A stretch of DNA of 64,000 nt, from positions 64,227,311 to 64,291,310 of the forward strand of contig OZ024887.1 in the NCBI GenBank assembly GCA_964017195.1. Reading direction: 5' to 3'. Below are positions 24,401 to 36,400 of the stretch, piece by piece (the stretch's first letter is position 1; every line of letters starts with the position of its first letter). The position numbers and the translations under genes are program-made. Source of the stretch: Siderastrea radians (lineage: Eukaryota; Cnidaria; Anthozoa; Scleractinia; Rhizangiidae). The notes below the pieces were generated by a model that worked only from the letters and a program-made list of their open reading frames with translations, did not search any database and was not told where the DNA came from.

Positions 24401-27400
24401 TGCACATCTCGGGATGGTCCGACAAAGTCGGGTTTCTCAAGGACGGTACCGACTAGTACAAAGGTATTTTTGCGCATTTTATAACTATGTGGAAAATTAA
24501 AGCACATCTTAGCAAGGGCTGTTGGAATCCCAAAAGAAAACTGGGGTAACCTCCCCTTTTTCAGAGATAATTGAGCTTAATTTTGTTATGCATTTTAAAG
24601 CTTTTTTAGAATTATGGCTGGCTGATTATCTCTGAAAAATACATGGCTACCCATATTTTTCCTTTTGAATTCAGTAGCTCTTGCTAAGATCTGCTTTTCC
24701 CGCATAGTCATAAACTGTGCAAAAATACCTCTTCATTTGGAGGCACTGTCCTAAAGCATCTTCATACCAGGCTTGACTTAGACGCTGTCATAATCGGCCC
24801 TTGAATTAATAATCAAGTGTTCTTACCATTAAAGGCTTCAACCAGCTGTTTTAAGGTCTTGAGTGAGACCCCACTGAAAGAAAAGTAAAGCGTAATGATA
24901 GATAAGATGCACGAGTTGACAGTCAATGTTAAACATTCAGAGCCACTTAATGCCGGTGATTTTACTGGTCGTTTATTATTTTAGATTAGAAGCGTTGTCG
25001 CTGCTGCACGAAACTGCAGAGTCGTATCAGGGGAACGACCATAAGGCTGAACTAACCTGTAACCTTTTGCTAGAATGTTAATCCTTAGTGCCAACAACAT
25101 TCGAGTGTGCTCTATTGACAAAGGAGGACCTACACCTACACAAAGGACAGAATAATAAAGATGAACTACTGTATGCCGGGCATGGACATTTTCCGCGTTT
25201 TGCATGTAAATTTTTGGAGCTTTTGCTTTTCTTACGATTCCTCAAAACAAAAGTAAATGAAATAAACTAAACTAAAATAACATCCTGCAAAAACTAAATT
25301 TCTCAATCGCAAAAGAGCCTTGCTTAAAATCAGCAAAGCAACAAACTCAAAATTACTCATTGCTACAAAAACGTAATAAAGTAGTAAAGTAAATTGCTAA
25401 GTAACCACACCCAAAATACCTCGCTTTGGGTATGTCCATGACGGACAGATAAAACTGCCCCTGTCAGGTGCCATCTTAAAATATAAGGGACATTCGTTCG
25501 AAAGGAATGCCAGCGCGGCTTGGTTAAGGGAGGGAATAGTCAAGTGCCAGCGAAATCAGTTCATAAAAATATGCTGTTGTCACGAATTTATACGCTTAGA
25601 TAGGCCAATGGTTAGGGAAACCAGCAATAGTCACCGACCTTTTCATTATGTTGTTTGCCGGTCTTGTAATAGATTACTCGTATATTTACCTGCAGCATGC
25701 GATCTTATGAGATTGTTTTGCAGCTCCCTGGAATGTGAATACAAAGCCATTAAAAACAAAAGCAGCACAAAAGCAGTCTTCAGTAGCAATTTTAAAAAGC
25801 TGGACCAATCAACCAATTAAACAATGGCATAGTTTCATCTTTCGTCGCCCGGATTGAATTTTTCAACTGGCCTGGAAGAGGGCTTCTCGGCGACAATAGT
25901 ATTAATACAACTATAAAATCATGACTAAAACGCCAGAGAGATACTACTCTGCAATTAAACTTATCTACGGAAATTTACATTAAAGGTTCCGAAAAACGTA
26001 GCCGTGCAAAGGAGGAAATTACTTTAGATTTGAGAAAGTTGTTATTGCGAACTATTTCTTCATTAAACCTGCGTTAATTTAAGTCGCATTAATTTCAGAT
26101 GTCTTTAAAAAAATACAAGCGTTGATTTCCTGTAACAAGGTTTGTCGTTAGAAAGGGCGCTCAAAGACTTGGCGCTGTAACATGCAAGGGATCGGAGCTT
26201 GAAGTTTAATCTACATTTGAGCAGTTCACGGATCTAAGTTGAACCTTGTTCGCCTAGATTGTCTTTCGAATGTGCGTATGAATTTCTGGGAGAAAACTGG
26301 AGGCCTTTGTATCAGGACATTTGCGTCCCTCCGGCGACATGCAGCTTTGTTCATCGATGTATCCTGTGTAGTTAGATGAGCCCCTGTACACAGACTAACG
26401 TACATACCACATAATAATCATACTCACATAAGTTTTTCATTAGGAATAACCACGGTTGCAAACTTTCCGAATCCTGTTGTCACACCGTACACCACTGAAA
26501 AAGCCAAGGCAAAATAACGATCTTTCATTTTGCTGGAATAAACTAATATCAAATTATTAGTTAAGCTTAGGTAACAGTGGTTTGAAATTCGCGAAATTTG
26601 TGCAAAATTGGCCGATGAAAACCCGCAGGTTAACTTTCCCCGGTGAAGTAGTTACAGAAGTTCTAAATCCACCACGGCAAATTTACCGTGGTGTTTTTTT
26701 CTTTAGCGTGTACACTCAAAATGGGAAAACAAACAACCGTGCAGTTGCCATGTTCGATTTTATACGACCAAAAGAGGTTTTAAACCCACCTTTGTTTCGT
26801 CAAAGACATTTGCCCATTAAGTTAATAATGCACACTTGAAACAATTAGCGTAAAATGACGCAAAAATAATAAATGAATAAACAAAAAATAAATAAACAAA
26901 AACACAACAAAAAATGACGCCATACCGAATCGATAGAAAAGCAGTTTACCAGATGAAAAACATTGTGTTATATTACAATGTAACATATCATTTTTTCCCC
27001 AAACTTGGCGTGTTTTCGCGAATCGACACGGCACTCTGATTGGCTATTTTACCTCGGGTTGCAAAACTCACGAGGTGTTTACTCTATCATTTGATCTTTT
27101 TGACGTATCCATGGATACTTACCGTGGAAATTTTACCTACACAAAGTATTTTCAACATGAAAAAACCCTCCTACCGCTCAGAGACGAAAACGGTTATTTT
27201 TGTTCGTTTATCACATGCACAAATTAACGCAAAAAGTTAAGTAGGAGTTACGTAGCAACGTTAATCTTGTTTTTGAAGGTCTACCTTTATTTTCACGGAT
27301 GATGCCGTCCAACAATGCCCGTGACTTGCTCACATTTTTCTCAGACTCTTCTGTCAGCTGAGAGGAAAAAACGAATTCAGTAAATAACCCATGAAAGGAA

Positions 27401-30400
27401 AGAAAGGAAAAAATCCTTAAATGTTTACTGCGACAGTAAAAATCTACCTCGGAATTGTTAGGTCCGATAGTTATAGGGGTTAAAATGTTCGGACCAAAGT
27501 AGTGTATCTCGACACACACCCTAACCTTCTTTGCAGGTCCGATTTCGCTATATTTTTGCAAAGAAAAGTTAGAAAACACATTCTAGTTCCTGTTAATTTA
27601 CAGGAGAACGCGAGCTTCCGTAAGTAGCAAGGCTAAGTAAACTCCAGAAAACCTCGGGAAGTTGATTAGGACTTTCTACGTTACAGTACCTCAAGTACCT
27701 AGTACGTTATGGGATCTTTAAGAACAAGTTACGTTTTCTGCCGAAAAGCGGTCTGAACTTGAATAACTTGGTATTTTTTGCGTGGAATAACGACATAAAT
27801 TTGGTTGCAAACGTGAGAGATTTGTCCTGTCCATTTCTCAAAGAACGTGTAGCAAGGTGATAAAAACCGAAAACAATATCTGGCATATGTGTCTCTATAA
27901 AGAAGATATACCTTAATTTGAAAATTTGGTTCTAACATTTTGTTACTAAAACAGCACGAAATGGCTCAAAATTTTACATCCACCCTTTTGATTAGGTCAA
28001 CATGTAAGTGTTTCAGACTTTTTCCAGTTTATAGAACGAAAATAAGATAGCAGTTTGCAGGAACATATCCACAACAAGAATTGTGTATTTACTTACTGTC
28101 TAAGTACAATAACAACTAATTATATAAGGTACCTTAATCTTTAGTTTGCCTTGTCCCAATGCAACCAGTGTTTCAGGTGTCAGTGAGCATCCATCAAGTT
28201 CAACAAACTGAAAATGAGGTTGACCAAGGGAAGGTTAACAAGCTCTGATCTCGGGTTAACGAGCTGGACTCCTTTAAATTTTGAGCCTTACCCAGCAGAC
28301 CATTTGAGGCTACCTGCCAACCACACCCAACTTTCTTTCACATCGAATTTCCTGCCCATATTTTATTAAATAGCATTTGGAGGTCTTTGAGTGTACCATT
28401 GTATTTCCAGGCCATTTTTTTTAAAATTCAAAATTGACTCTGGAGGAGGTTCTTAGGAGCTTGCCAGGTGCAGGAACACCTTGGTTCTTCAATAATATTT
28501 CCCACCGTTAAACTGCCTTAGCTGCACTCATCATGACAGGTGAAAGTGAAAATTGTTCAATAAAATGCCCAGGGGGTGGGGGGGTGGTGGTGTGGGTACT
28601 AGGGGAGAGTCACACAAGAAAAAAGAAAAGAGGAAAAAAGAAGCAAATAAAAAGAAAGTGTTGACAAAAACACATACAAGAGAAACTTCTGTATCAAGTA
28701 CCAATTGCATATAAAGACTAATTTTCCCCCGTACTTTTTCCTTGATCACACAAAGAAAACAACTCCCTCCCACTAAACACCAAGGCATTACAAATTCAGC
28801 CTAAGCCTAAATAGTTCTTCATGCCAGTTATCACTTCATTAGAGCGCTTTTCAAATGAGTGTCGTAAAACCAAAACCAAAGTAATTACCCCAGCCAATCA
28901 CAACAAACACAAATTGTCCAATGAACCAATCAGAACTCGAAGCAAGTACATGTTACTGGCGTGAAGCGCGGGAAAAAACGTGCGAGCAAGTCGCGACTGA
29001 TTGGTTTGAGTTTTACTCCTGATTGGTCGAGAAAGTGGCGCGAGATTTTTTAACCAATCACAGAGCGAAGTAAAGCAAAACCAAAGCAAAACACAAATTA
29101 CTTTCAACACTCAATTGAAAACAGCTCTAACCTGTATAATTTTAGATCATGCAATCTTGGTTATGAATCACAATCAGTATACATGTAGCCTGCATAGCAG
29201 CAAAGAGGGGGGAGGGGAAGGGGAGTGAGAACATGGGAGAAAAATGGGGGACTGGGGTATAGGGACAAGGCTTGCCCCCAGTCCCCCATTTTCTCCCACA
29301 TTCTTGCTTCCTTTCGCCTTCCCCATTTATGCCTGCTATGCAGGGCAACATTATCAGTAACGATAAGTCTGCAGTTACAGTTCTACTATAATAATATATT
29401 TTTATTTTTAATAAATATATTTACCTGTATTTGTTTCTGATCCTTTTTTATTCCCCCTCTTCTGTTGAATTATATATTGTAGTACATTAAGGATTAAACC
29501 ACTAAAATTTATTTTCCCAGTAACAAACATCAATTTCTCATTTCAAGTTAACAAGACTGATCATTTACATGAAATGAGCAGAATTTATGCCTAGATGTGT
29601 TTTCACATCATTGTCTCTAGATCGTGTAAGTTGGTTTGTGTATACCGAAAAGAGTCATTACATTTCATAAAGCTCTGCAGAGGGTGTATGACATGAATGG
29701 GTGTTGATCCATATTGCTGCTTATGGCTTATTGTGTCAAACTCTATACCTGCCAACTTTTTCTGAGTCAAATGAGTGAGATTATTGTCTCCTCTTGACCG
29801 GGATTTCTGAGAACATTCCGGTGACTTCTAAAGATTTCCGACAATTTCCCGAAGACTTCCGAACTCTACCAAAAATGTCCAAAGATGTTCTGATGATTTC
29901 TGAACACTTCTGAAGCTATTTGAAGCTTTTCCGATTGCTTTCGAATGTATTGAAACGCGACATTTTAGCACGTTCTAATACAGTTAGGACTCAAACTTAA
30001 CATTAAGGTCGTTTATTGGAATATTTTTGGGGGAATTGAATTGAATTTTTGTTGTTGATGTGTTAAAGAACAAGTTGTCTGGATTTGTGAGTGAGGTGTG
30101 AGAAATTGCCCTCGATGCATGAGATCGATGTCTCTGATGATCCACAGGCACAAGACTCACGCATAATGCATAAGAGTTAGCACGTATAAAACTCTCAGTT
30201 GTTCAAATGGGTTTGTGTTGCCCCTGCTAGTTTGACTTATCAGAATAGTGTCTACTGTAGATAGAAACTGTACATGCTGGCCTTCTCACTACTTGTTTTG
30301 TATGCTTGTAATGTTATTGCACATCTCAATACTATGTGAGCCCTGAAGTGCAAAATCCAAATAATGATTACATTATATGTTGGCAACAATCATACTAAAA

Positions 30401-31159
30401 ATAAAATAAAATTTTTAAAGCATGATTAGGGTCTAAGCTCAGGACCCTGTTGAGCATGATTATCACATCACAAATAATGCACAAACAACAGCTAGCCATA
30501 CTGTAGGATACAAAACATTTTCATGTGAGGTTTGATCATCTTTCTCTGCAGTTTCTCTTGCTGCAAAAAATAAAGTGATAAAATGGATTGTTGTCGAAGT
30601 ATATGTGTATATCGCCTAAAGAAATGTAAACAAAAAACTCCACCCAGCAACATTACAAACAAGCCGGATAGGACTGTGCTTGAAAATCAGGCGAAATGAA
30701 GCTACCAGTATAGAAGATCAAGATTGAATCCGGGAGAATCAGTAGTTGGTCTGGTGGTTGTACGGTTGAGAGTAGTTTAAAAAGATTTATGCTATGAACA
30801 AGTTGAGCGGAAGAAATATCATCGGATGACGAAGCCGCCTGATGTCTGCACGATTTCCTTAAGGAACTTCACGCATGCACGTTTACAAAACACGCTATTT
30901 TGTGCCATGGTTGAATGCTAGTCTTACCTGAAATATGTACAAAATCGCTGTCGTTCAATACTTCTTTTATAGCATCCTTTAGACATAGTTTCCCTCCGCT
31001 CTGGGCCAACACTACCTTGAAGTTTTCGGCGGTGAAGTGTGACTTTTCACACACGTCGGAGCGATGAATTGTCTCTTCGATTAACCATTGAATAGAATTT
31101 TCACCTTCTCCGCAAGGAACAACAATCCATTTGCCGTTGAATCGAACTGACAATCGCAT
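15487..31159 (-). CDS. HAL: Histidine ammonia-lyase (histidase), 22 coding exons recognised
   Basis: First enzyme of histidine breakdown: L-histidine to trans-urocanate plus ammonia. Coding exons in gene order: 30928-31159, 30502-30560, 28133-28207, 27285-27357, 26428-26494, 25690-25727, 25057-25135, 24827-24873, 23832-23974, 21949-21996, 21802-21853, 21153-21248, 20663-20747, 19948-20006, 19258-19338, 18382-18447, 18048-18126, 17568-17618, 17426-17461, 16838-16972, 16023-16131, and a last one from 15616 to 15547 (splice donor) or 15487 (read-through stop). Exon 9 holds [14 protein letters not shown], whose Ala-Ser-Gly forms the MIO electrophile. Other family blocks are [36 protein letters not shown] and [12 protein letters not shown]. 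The N-terminal domain matches animal histidases. All phases agree except between the twelfth and thirteenth exons, where about 11 nt are unaccounted for. The intron after 20663 uses a GC donor. Recognised length is about 597 codons to the last donor. The C-terminus is unresolved. Confidence 0.93.
15694..15750. repeat. Two-copy direct repeat of about 29 bp
   Basis: CACTTTGTCTACGAACAGTT followed by AGTGCG occurs twice in tandem at 15695 and 15724. It lies in the intron before the last recognised HAL exon. Confidence 0.75.
16435..16615. repeat. Degenerate GGAGCCC-type dispersed repeat, copy 1
   Basis: The stretch repeats short blocks such as GAGCCCGGA, GAACCTGA and CTTTGGGA. A related stretch lies at 45311-45562 in a urocanate hydratase intron. 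No coding meaning; it is probably a degenerate minisatellite carried by a mobile element. Confidence 0.5.
18947..19011. mobile_element. 65 bp hairpin element
   Basis: CTAATCTTGTACCCAGATCT and its near-perfect inverse flank a loop of about 22 bp. This is a snapback micro-element inside a HAL intron. Confidence 0.6.
19593..19668. mobile_element. 75 bp hairpin element
   Basis: Inverted ends CCTCGTTCCCAGAGCCTT and AAGGCCCTGGGAATGAGATT enclose about 40 bp. It is similar in design to the hairpin at 18947-19011. It lies in a HAL intron. Confidence 0.55.
22088..22192. mobile_element. Hairpin repeat around CGCGAAGAAT
   Basis: CGCGAAGAATCAAGAATGGT and, inverted, CGCGAAGAATACGGAAATGG surround a GC-rich core containing GGCGAAGCGCC. 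The open reading frames in this area follow the palindrome and are not credible genes. Confidence 0.5.
22646..22682. repeat. Near-perfect palindrome of about 35 bp
   Basis: TTCGTGTTCGTCAACAAG is followed by its near-perfect inverse. It could extrude as a hairpin. It lies in the HAL intron upstream of the exon at 21949-21996. Confidence 0.6.
23402..23480 (+). repeat. tRNA-like head, probable degenerate SINE
   Basis: TGGCCTAGTGGATAAATCG matches a Pol III A box. GGTACGGCTCCC is a weak B box about 30 bp later, and a T-rich stretch follows. The cloverleaf does not close properly, so I do not call a functional tRNA. A poly-G run near 23573-23587 follows. It lies in a HAL intron. Confidence 0.4.
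23678..23803. mobile_element. Partial CCAAT-rich MITE, copy C
   Basis: The right half matches copies A (28842-29127) and B (51683-51959), including repeated ATTGG/CCAAT motifs, GGCGCGAGTTTT, AACCAAAGCAAATGCC and a degenerate GCGCGCTC end. The left terminus is missing. Its right end lies about 28 bp from the 3' border of the HAL exon at 23832-23974, so it shapes the start of that intron. Confidence 0.65.
24362..24756. mobile_element. 395 bp TIR element with AGGACGGTGCCTCC ends
   Basis: The left end TTAAGGACGGTGCCTCC is matched in inverse by GGAGGCACTGTCCTAAA on the right. The internal sequence is also partly symmetric (AGCACATCTTAGCAAGGGCT against its inverse near 24690). A partial relative starts near 34105. 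No coding capacity. Confidence 0.6.
26669..26693. repeat. Perfect short hairpin CCACGG...CCGTGG
   Basis: CACCACGG and CCGTGGTG flank a 9 nt loop and are followed by T7. It resembles a bacterial terminator by chance only; the context is a eukaryotic intron. Confidence 0.5.
28842..29127. mobile_element. 286 bp CCAAT-rich MITE, copy A
   Basis: The left end GAGCGCTTTTCAAATGAGTG and an inverted right end (inverse GAGCTGTTTTCAATTGAGTG) are each flanked by TA. The inside carries repeated ATTGG/CCAAT motifs. It is related to 51683-51959 and 23678-23803. It lies in HAL intron 2. Confidence 0.75.
29189..29345. mobile_element. 160 bp imperfect hairpin element
   Basis: GCCTGCATAGCAG at the left is inverted as CTGCTATGCAGG at the right. 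Purine-rich and pyrimidine-rich arms pair (TGGGGGACTGGGG with CCCCCAGTCCCCCA). The two reading frames that run through it on both strands are by-products of the palindrome. Confidence 0.65.
29810..29950. repeat. Degenerate GACTTCCGAA minisatellite
   Basis: Ten or so degenerate 10-14 bp units (GACTTCCGA, GATTTCCGA, GATTTCTGA, CACTTCTGAA) follow each other. It lies in HAL intron 2. Confidence 0.6.
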
Positions 31160-31630
31160 CCTCTGTAATTCTGCCGTTCAGTGAAGAGAAATCGTGTCAA
31201 ATGAGACCAGATCACACTTCCAGACTATAACAAGACAAGTTATAAATGAGCAGAGACAAGGCGGAGTGAGTCCTCAGCGAGCAATAAATATTTAGTTATT
31301 GTCGGTCAGCTGTATCTCTTGTTGCTTATATGCATATGAGGTGATTCGATCAACTTGAATAGCCTCCTGTAGTGTAAAACAGTGTGTCCACTTGTTATCA
31401 CAGTTATTACTGACAAAGCAAGTTCTGCCCTTAGCGTCAAAATGTATTCAACATGAATAATTGCATCATCTACACAGAACCGGAAAAAAACAATGCCGGA
31501 AAATCAACCAATCACATTTCAAAACTTGGCACCCGCCTCCGACATTCCTCCGACACACCCCCAAACCCGCTGGTCGCGCATATATTTGAAACGACAAAGC
31601 GCTGGATCTCGTGCGCGAGTCGTGACTAAA
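31160..31630. promoter_or_regulatory. Shared divergent upstream region of HAL and UROC1
   Basis: Only 471 bp separate the HAL start codon (minus, 31157-31159) from the UROC1 start codon (plus, 31631). It must hold both 5' UTRs and core promoters. A TATAAAT lies near 31236 and CATATATTTG near 31578, the latter about 50 bp before the UROC1 ATG. Neither is proven. The half next to UROC1 is GC-richer and contains CGCGCA and CGTGCGCG motifs. Confidence 0.7.
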
Positions 31631-33459
31631 ATGGCGTCTTTGAAAGAAATTTGTGGTGGTCTTCCAGTCGATCCACTTCCTTCCCCTAGAGATCGAGATG
31701 ACTCTGTTCCTCATGCGCCTGTTAGGGCAGTGAATCTTTCTGACGATGAACGCAGGGTATGGAATAATCGTAATAACCATATTGATACAATTGCTTTGAA
31801 TTTCTCTGTAGCTTATTATTACGCCCTGCTAGCTGCATAAGTGCACTGTTTTGAGTTTAATTTAGCTGCCTTATTTTGGACTCGAAGTCGTAGGAAATCT
31901 AAACATCCTATTTTCCCGTTTTTGCTCGATACTGGTTTTTGAACGTCTCTTTCGTGGAGAAATCGAAAGAGGGCCCGTTTTCTCGCTCTTGCTTCACAGC
32001 ATCACACGCTTGGAAAGAAAACGCGCGCTGACCCGCACGCATTTTAAGCGTGCGTCGCAGCAAGTTTTAGAAGTGAGGTACAGAATATCGTTAAAAGACG
32101 CAAAACGAAAAAAACTAATTTTATAATACTTACAACAACGTGCATACACCACCGTGGTTAGCTGTGTTTGTGGGAAATGTTCTAGACTTGAGAAACCAAA
32201 AATCACTCGGTTTATACTCGCTGAGTTACATCCCTAGTTTCCCCATAAACGCCACATAAATGCGTGAACTCCAGTTTTGCATTGTCTGGACTTTGTGCAG
32301 GCTGTTTTGAATATATGCTAACCACAAGGGCAAAGATCTAGAGTCCAGGTTTCAGGCTGTGAACTTTGCCATAAGGTCAACTTTTATGAGCAGAACAAAA
32401 TTGTTTTTTTTTTGTTAAGTCAACAATGGTAATACCAGAAACTCATAAGGACTTGAAACGTGTAACTCGCATATATAGGTTTTGAACGATGCTCGTAATT
32501 ATTCATTTTCGCAAGTACCATATTTGGAACATGAAGAGAGAGAGAACTGACCAATCAATCTTCGTGAACGACGTGACGTAATTTTACACCAAGTTCCCAC
32601 ACTTGTTCAACAAACTGGGGAAAATGAAGCCGAAAAATTTTCAAACGTAGGGACGACAAAGCGAAAAGAAATACCGGTTTCGAAGACCGAGCAGGAAATT
32701 TTTGAAGCAAAAAAAAAATTAGTAATTGAAACAACATTGAGCAAAGCGCTGGGGTAAGAACTAAGTCGGACTGTAAAACCAAACCAAAATAGTCTAGCGT
32801 TGTTTTTATGATTTCAGTCCGGCTTCTTTCACTGTCGCACTATCAACAAATGTTCACAAAAGATAGATTTTACACGGAAAACTTTTGACACCGAAATATC
32901 AAGAATGACACAAAAATAAAACACAGCAAAATTGAAGAGAACCGTTTAATAATATTGAAGTGTCATACGTTTTCAGTGATTCACTACAAAATCAAGCTAA
33001 ATAAGCTGAATAAGAAAGGACGACTTTTTCTTCGGCTATATACTACAAAAATAACATCGTTTTACCTGCAGTCGATGTAGCTCTGAGTTCAAGCAGCTCC
33101 AAATGTTCAAATAAAGGAACGTAATGCAAAGTAAGTTGAATGATCGCTTTCCCAGTTGTTTGATTCATTGTTAACATGTTTTTTGCCACATCCCGTCCGC
33201 GGCCTCTGAACCTGGAACCACTATACGTTTTGTCTTCGTTTCAACTCTCCGAGCTTCAATCCACTTTGGGCGATGAACACAACAATTTTTTTCAGGAAAC
33301 ATTAAACCTGTACCACATTTTAAAGCCAATAATTGTACGACTTTTTCGAAAAAACTTATTCCCGGACGTTCACTTCGAAGCAGTTTCATTGATTCATTCA
33401 GGTTTGCAAAGAAACGCTGCAACACTTCGCAAGGTTTTGGCGCCTTAAACTCGTGCGTG

Positions 33460-33494
<35 letters not shown>

Positions 33495-36400
33495 AAAAAT
33501 GAATATTTACGAGCATCGAACGCGAGTTGCACGTTTCAACTCCTTATGAGTTTCTGGTAATACTAATAAAGAAAACAACAACGACAGCAAAACACTATTT
33601 GTCATTGGATGCTGTGGCTTCATAATTAATATATTTTGTTATGGGTGGGTAGCCTGTGGTCCACATAGAAGAGACCTAGTTTATGTTTGCTAGTTTGTGT
33701 TGCCTGTAGTCATCAGGTGAAAGCAGTTCCCTTATTAATAACTGGTTATTTTTGCTTTGTAGCTGGCGCTGCAAAATGCATTAAGATATTTTCCTCACAC
33801 TTGTCACAGTGTACTTGCTCCAGAATTTGCTGACGAGCTAAGACAATATGGACACATCTACATGTACCGCTTTAGACCACACATTGAAATGCGGTATGTT
33901 TATTTTCATGCCTTGTTTTTTATTACAAAATATAAGTAATTAAAGGGACAAAGTAGCTGTAAAGGGACCAAGCTATTTATATTGCATTTGTTAAATAGAT
34001 AATGGACTGGGACTGATGTACTCCAGGTATAATTAGTCTATATAGTTTTTTCTGGAAAAAATCCAAGACACAAACAAAAGATGCATCTGCATGGCTGCAA
34101 AGAAATGTTAAGGATGGTGCCTCCTTAATTGTTACCGCCCGCACATATGTTCTGCACATCTTGGAATGGTCTGGTTTCTTCTGGATGTTACCTGCTGATG
34201 CAAATTAATGTATTTTTGCATGGTTTTTGAGGAATTCAAATTGGAATCGAAAAAGAAAATTCAACCATGCAAAATGACCTTTACAAACCAAAATTTAAAG
34301 TAAAAATAAGATCATCTCCAGTACGGGTAACACAGTCCTGTGGTGGGTTATTTGGTACTCTGGACTTTTATGCATGCACATAATTGAAGCCTAACATAAT
34401 CCATAACAACCACGTGGAACACTGACTCAAAAACGTTAATTGCTATGAACCTCTTGGTCAGATTACAACAGTTACTCCAATTTTCAATTCTTCTGTTAAG
34501 TTCAGAATGTATGAATATATGAAACCCTTTTACAAAGATCCTTGTAAGATCCTCCTACATGTATCTGAATGAATTTGAAAAACAATGTACCGTTAAGTTT
34601 TCCTCCAGAATAAAGTGAAAACCATGTGGCCAACTAAAAGCGAGGGGGCTTAGCATTACAGAGCACAGCGCCATGCTCCCCAGGGACCAAGCTTTGTGAC
34701 CACTGGTGATTGTTGGGTCTGGGACCCCATTCAGTGGGGGTATGAGGCTGACAACTAACTGTACTGTGCAAAAGATATGAAAAAGAAAGTCAGACGGCTT
34801 GTGAACTAGCACTTTAGGGCAGCGTGACCCCTTGTCTTTGTGCACAGAGCTTTATCTATCCAAGCTGACACACTTGACTGGAGGGTTGGCTAGCCCAGGG
34901 AGGGTCAGAGCTGCTCTGAAGTCCCTGGGGATCTGCAGGAGAGGGTCGGGGAGGGAGTCCCACAGCCAGTCTTTTTTTTCGTGTTCTGTTTATTAAATAG
35001 ATATTTATGTTGTTCTAAAACCACTCAGATCTACAGTCTCAGTTTGGTCCTTTTATCATTATACTAAAATATGATCTGTTTTGTGATTGTTCCTAGTGCT
35101 TATCCAATTGATGAGTACCCAGCAAAAATGCGGCAAGCAGCTGCCATCATGCTGATGATAATGAACAATCTGGACCCCAGAGTAGCTCAAGTAAGTCAAT
35201 CTCTCACAAACATCATGATATAAAAAAGATAATTATGTACTAATGAGTTAACAACTATTTAATGTTTCCACTGATATAGAAACAAAGCAAAATTTTTTTA
35301 TCAATCATTTGCGGAACAGATTACTTTTCTTAAGATAGATTTCCAGACTTTTTCGTGAACTACGTGTACGTGCCATAAATACCAAAAAGAATACGTAAAA
35401 TTTAATGGCTGCATGGCTAAATGTGCCTACCAGGCTTCCATAACATCCACTGTTTTTCTATTAATTTGCTCTCACAAACTTTTTTGTGTTTATAGTACCA
35501 TATGAGAAATCATATGGAAACATGCATGAAACAACTTCTAGTGTTTTCTATACCTTTTTATTAGTGAATTTTAGTTACCTAATCATATCAAACTGGCTAT
35601 TATTTTATGCTTTACTTATCTGCAGTGTTTTTTAGCTAACATCTTAGAAAAGTATTAAATAGTGTTAAAGTTAATTCACCATTTAATTTTTAATTAACTG
35701 TTATTCTTAGTTTCCTCATGAACTTGTCACATATGGAGGAAATGGCCAGGTGTTTTCAAACTGGGCTCAGGTAAGGTATAATCATTGTTTAGCTGATATC
35801 TTTGAAAGGAAATGTTTTCATCATCTTCGAACCTCTCTTAAAATAGCCAAACAAAATCAGAGATGCTGTGTTTATACAAGGATCAAAGTGTTCTTACTGA
35901 TTTTTCCTTTAGTTCTTAATTTTGATATAATTCTTTTTCATTCAGACTTGATGGTAATGTGATTGTTTAAAAAAAAGAGATTAAGTGTCATGTTTATGGC
36001 AAACATTAAAATGTGGTGCTTACTGCATATATCTCCATTTGCAAAGTAAACTGCAGCATCACCTCACAGTTACATTGTACTTACAGTGTACATTGTAGCT
36101 AGATAACCCTGGCAAATTCATTTGAGTACAGTACCGCTCGAAAGTATTGGTGCATATATAAGCACGCGGCGAAACCTCATCCGCCGCCATTTTGTTTTCC
36201 TCGAATTTGCCGCGGTGGGACGAAAACCGCAACCTCGGTAAGGACGAAAGCGACCGAACACCGCGGCTGATTTGACGCGGCAATGCCTCGGTAACCAAAC
36301 AATAGTGGCTAATTTCTATTGTTTTGGCATTGTTTATACTTTATCTCACTAATATTCTCAAAGGAGCAAATAGACAAAAGGTTAGCAGTATAATTTCACA

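Noticed and set aside
26669..26700. Rho-independent-like terminator (stem plus T run)
   Set aside because: The context is a eukaryotic intron; such a signal has no role for Pol II genes.
31493..31630. In-frame N-terminal extension of urocanate hydratase from an upstream ATG
   Set aside because: The extension has no family match. The ATG at 31631 gives the conserved start of animal urocanases in a strong context.
33171..33448. Two overlapping 84-90 codon ORFs on opposite strands in UROC1 intron 1
   Set aside because: Neither has a recognisable motif or splice context; overlap on both strands suggests chance.
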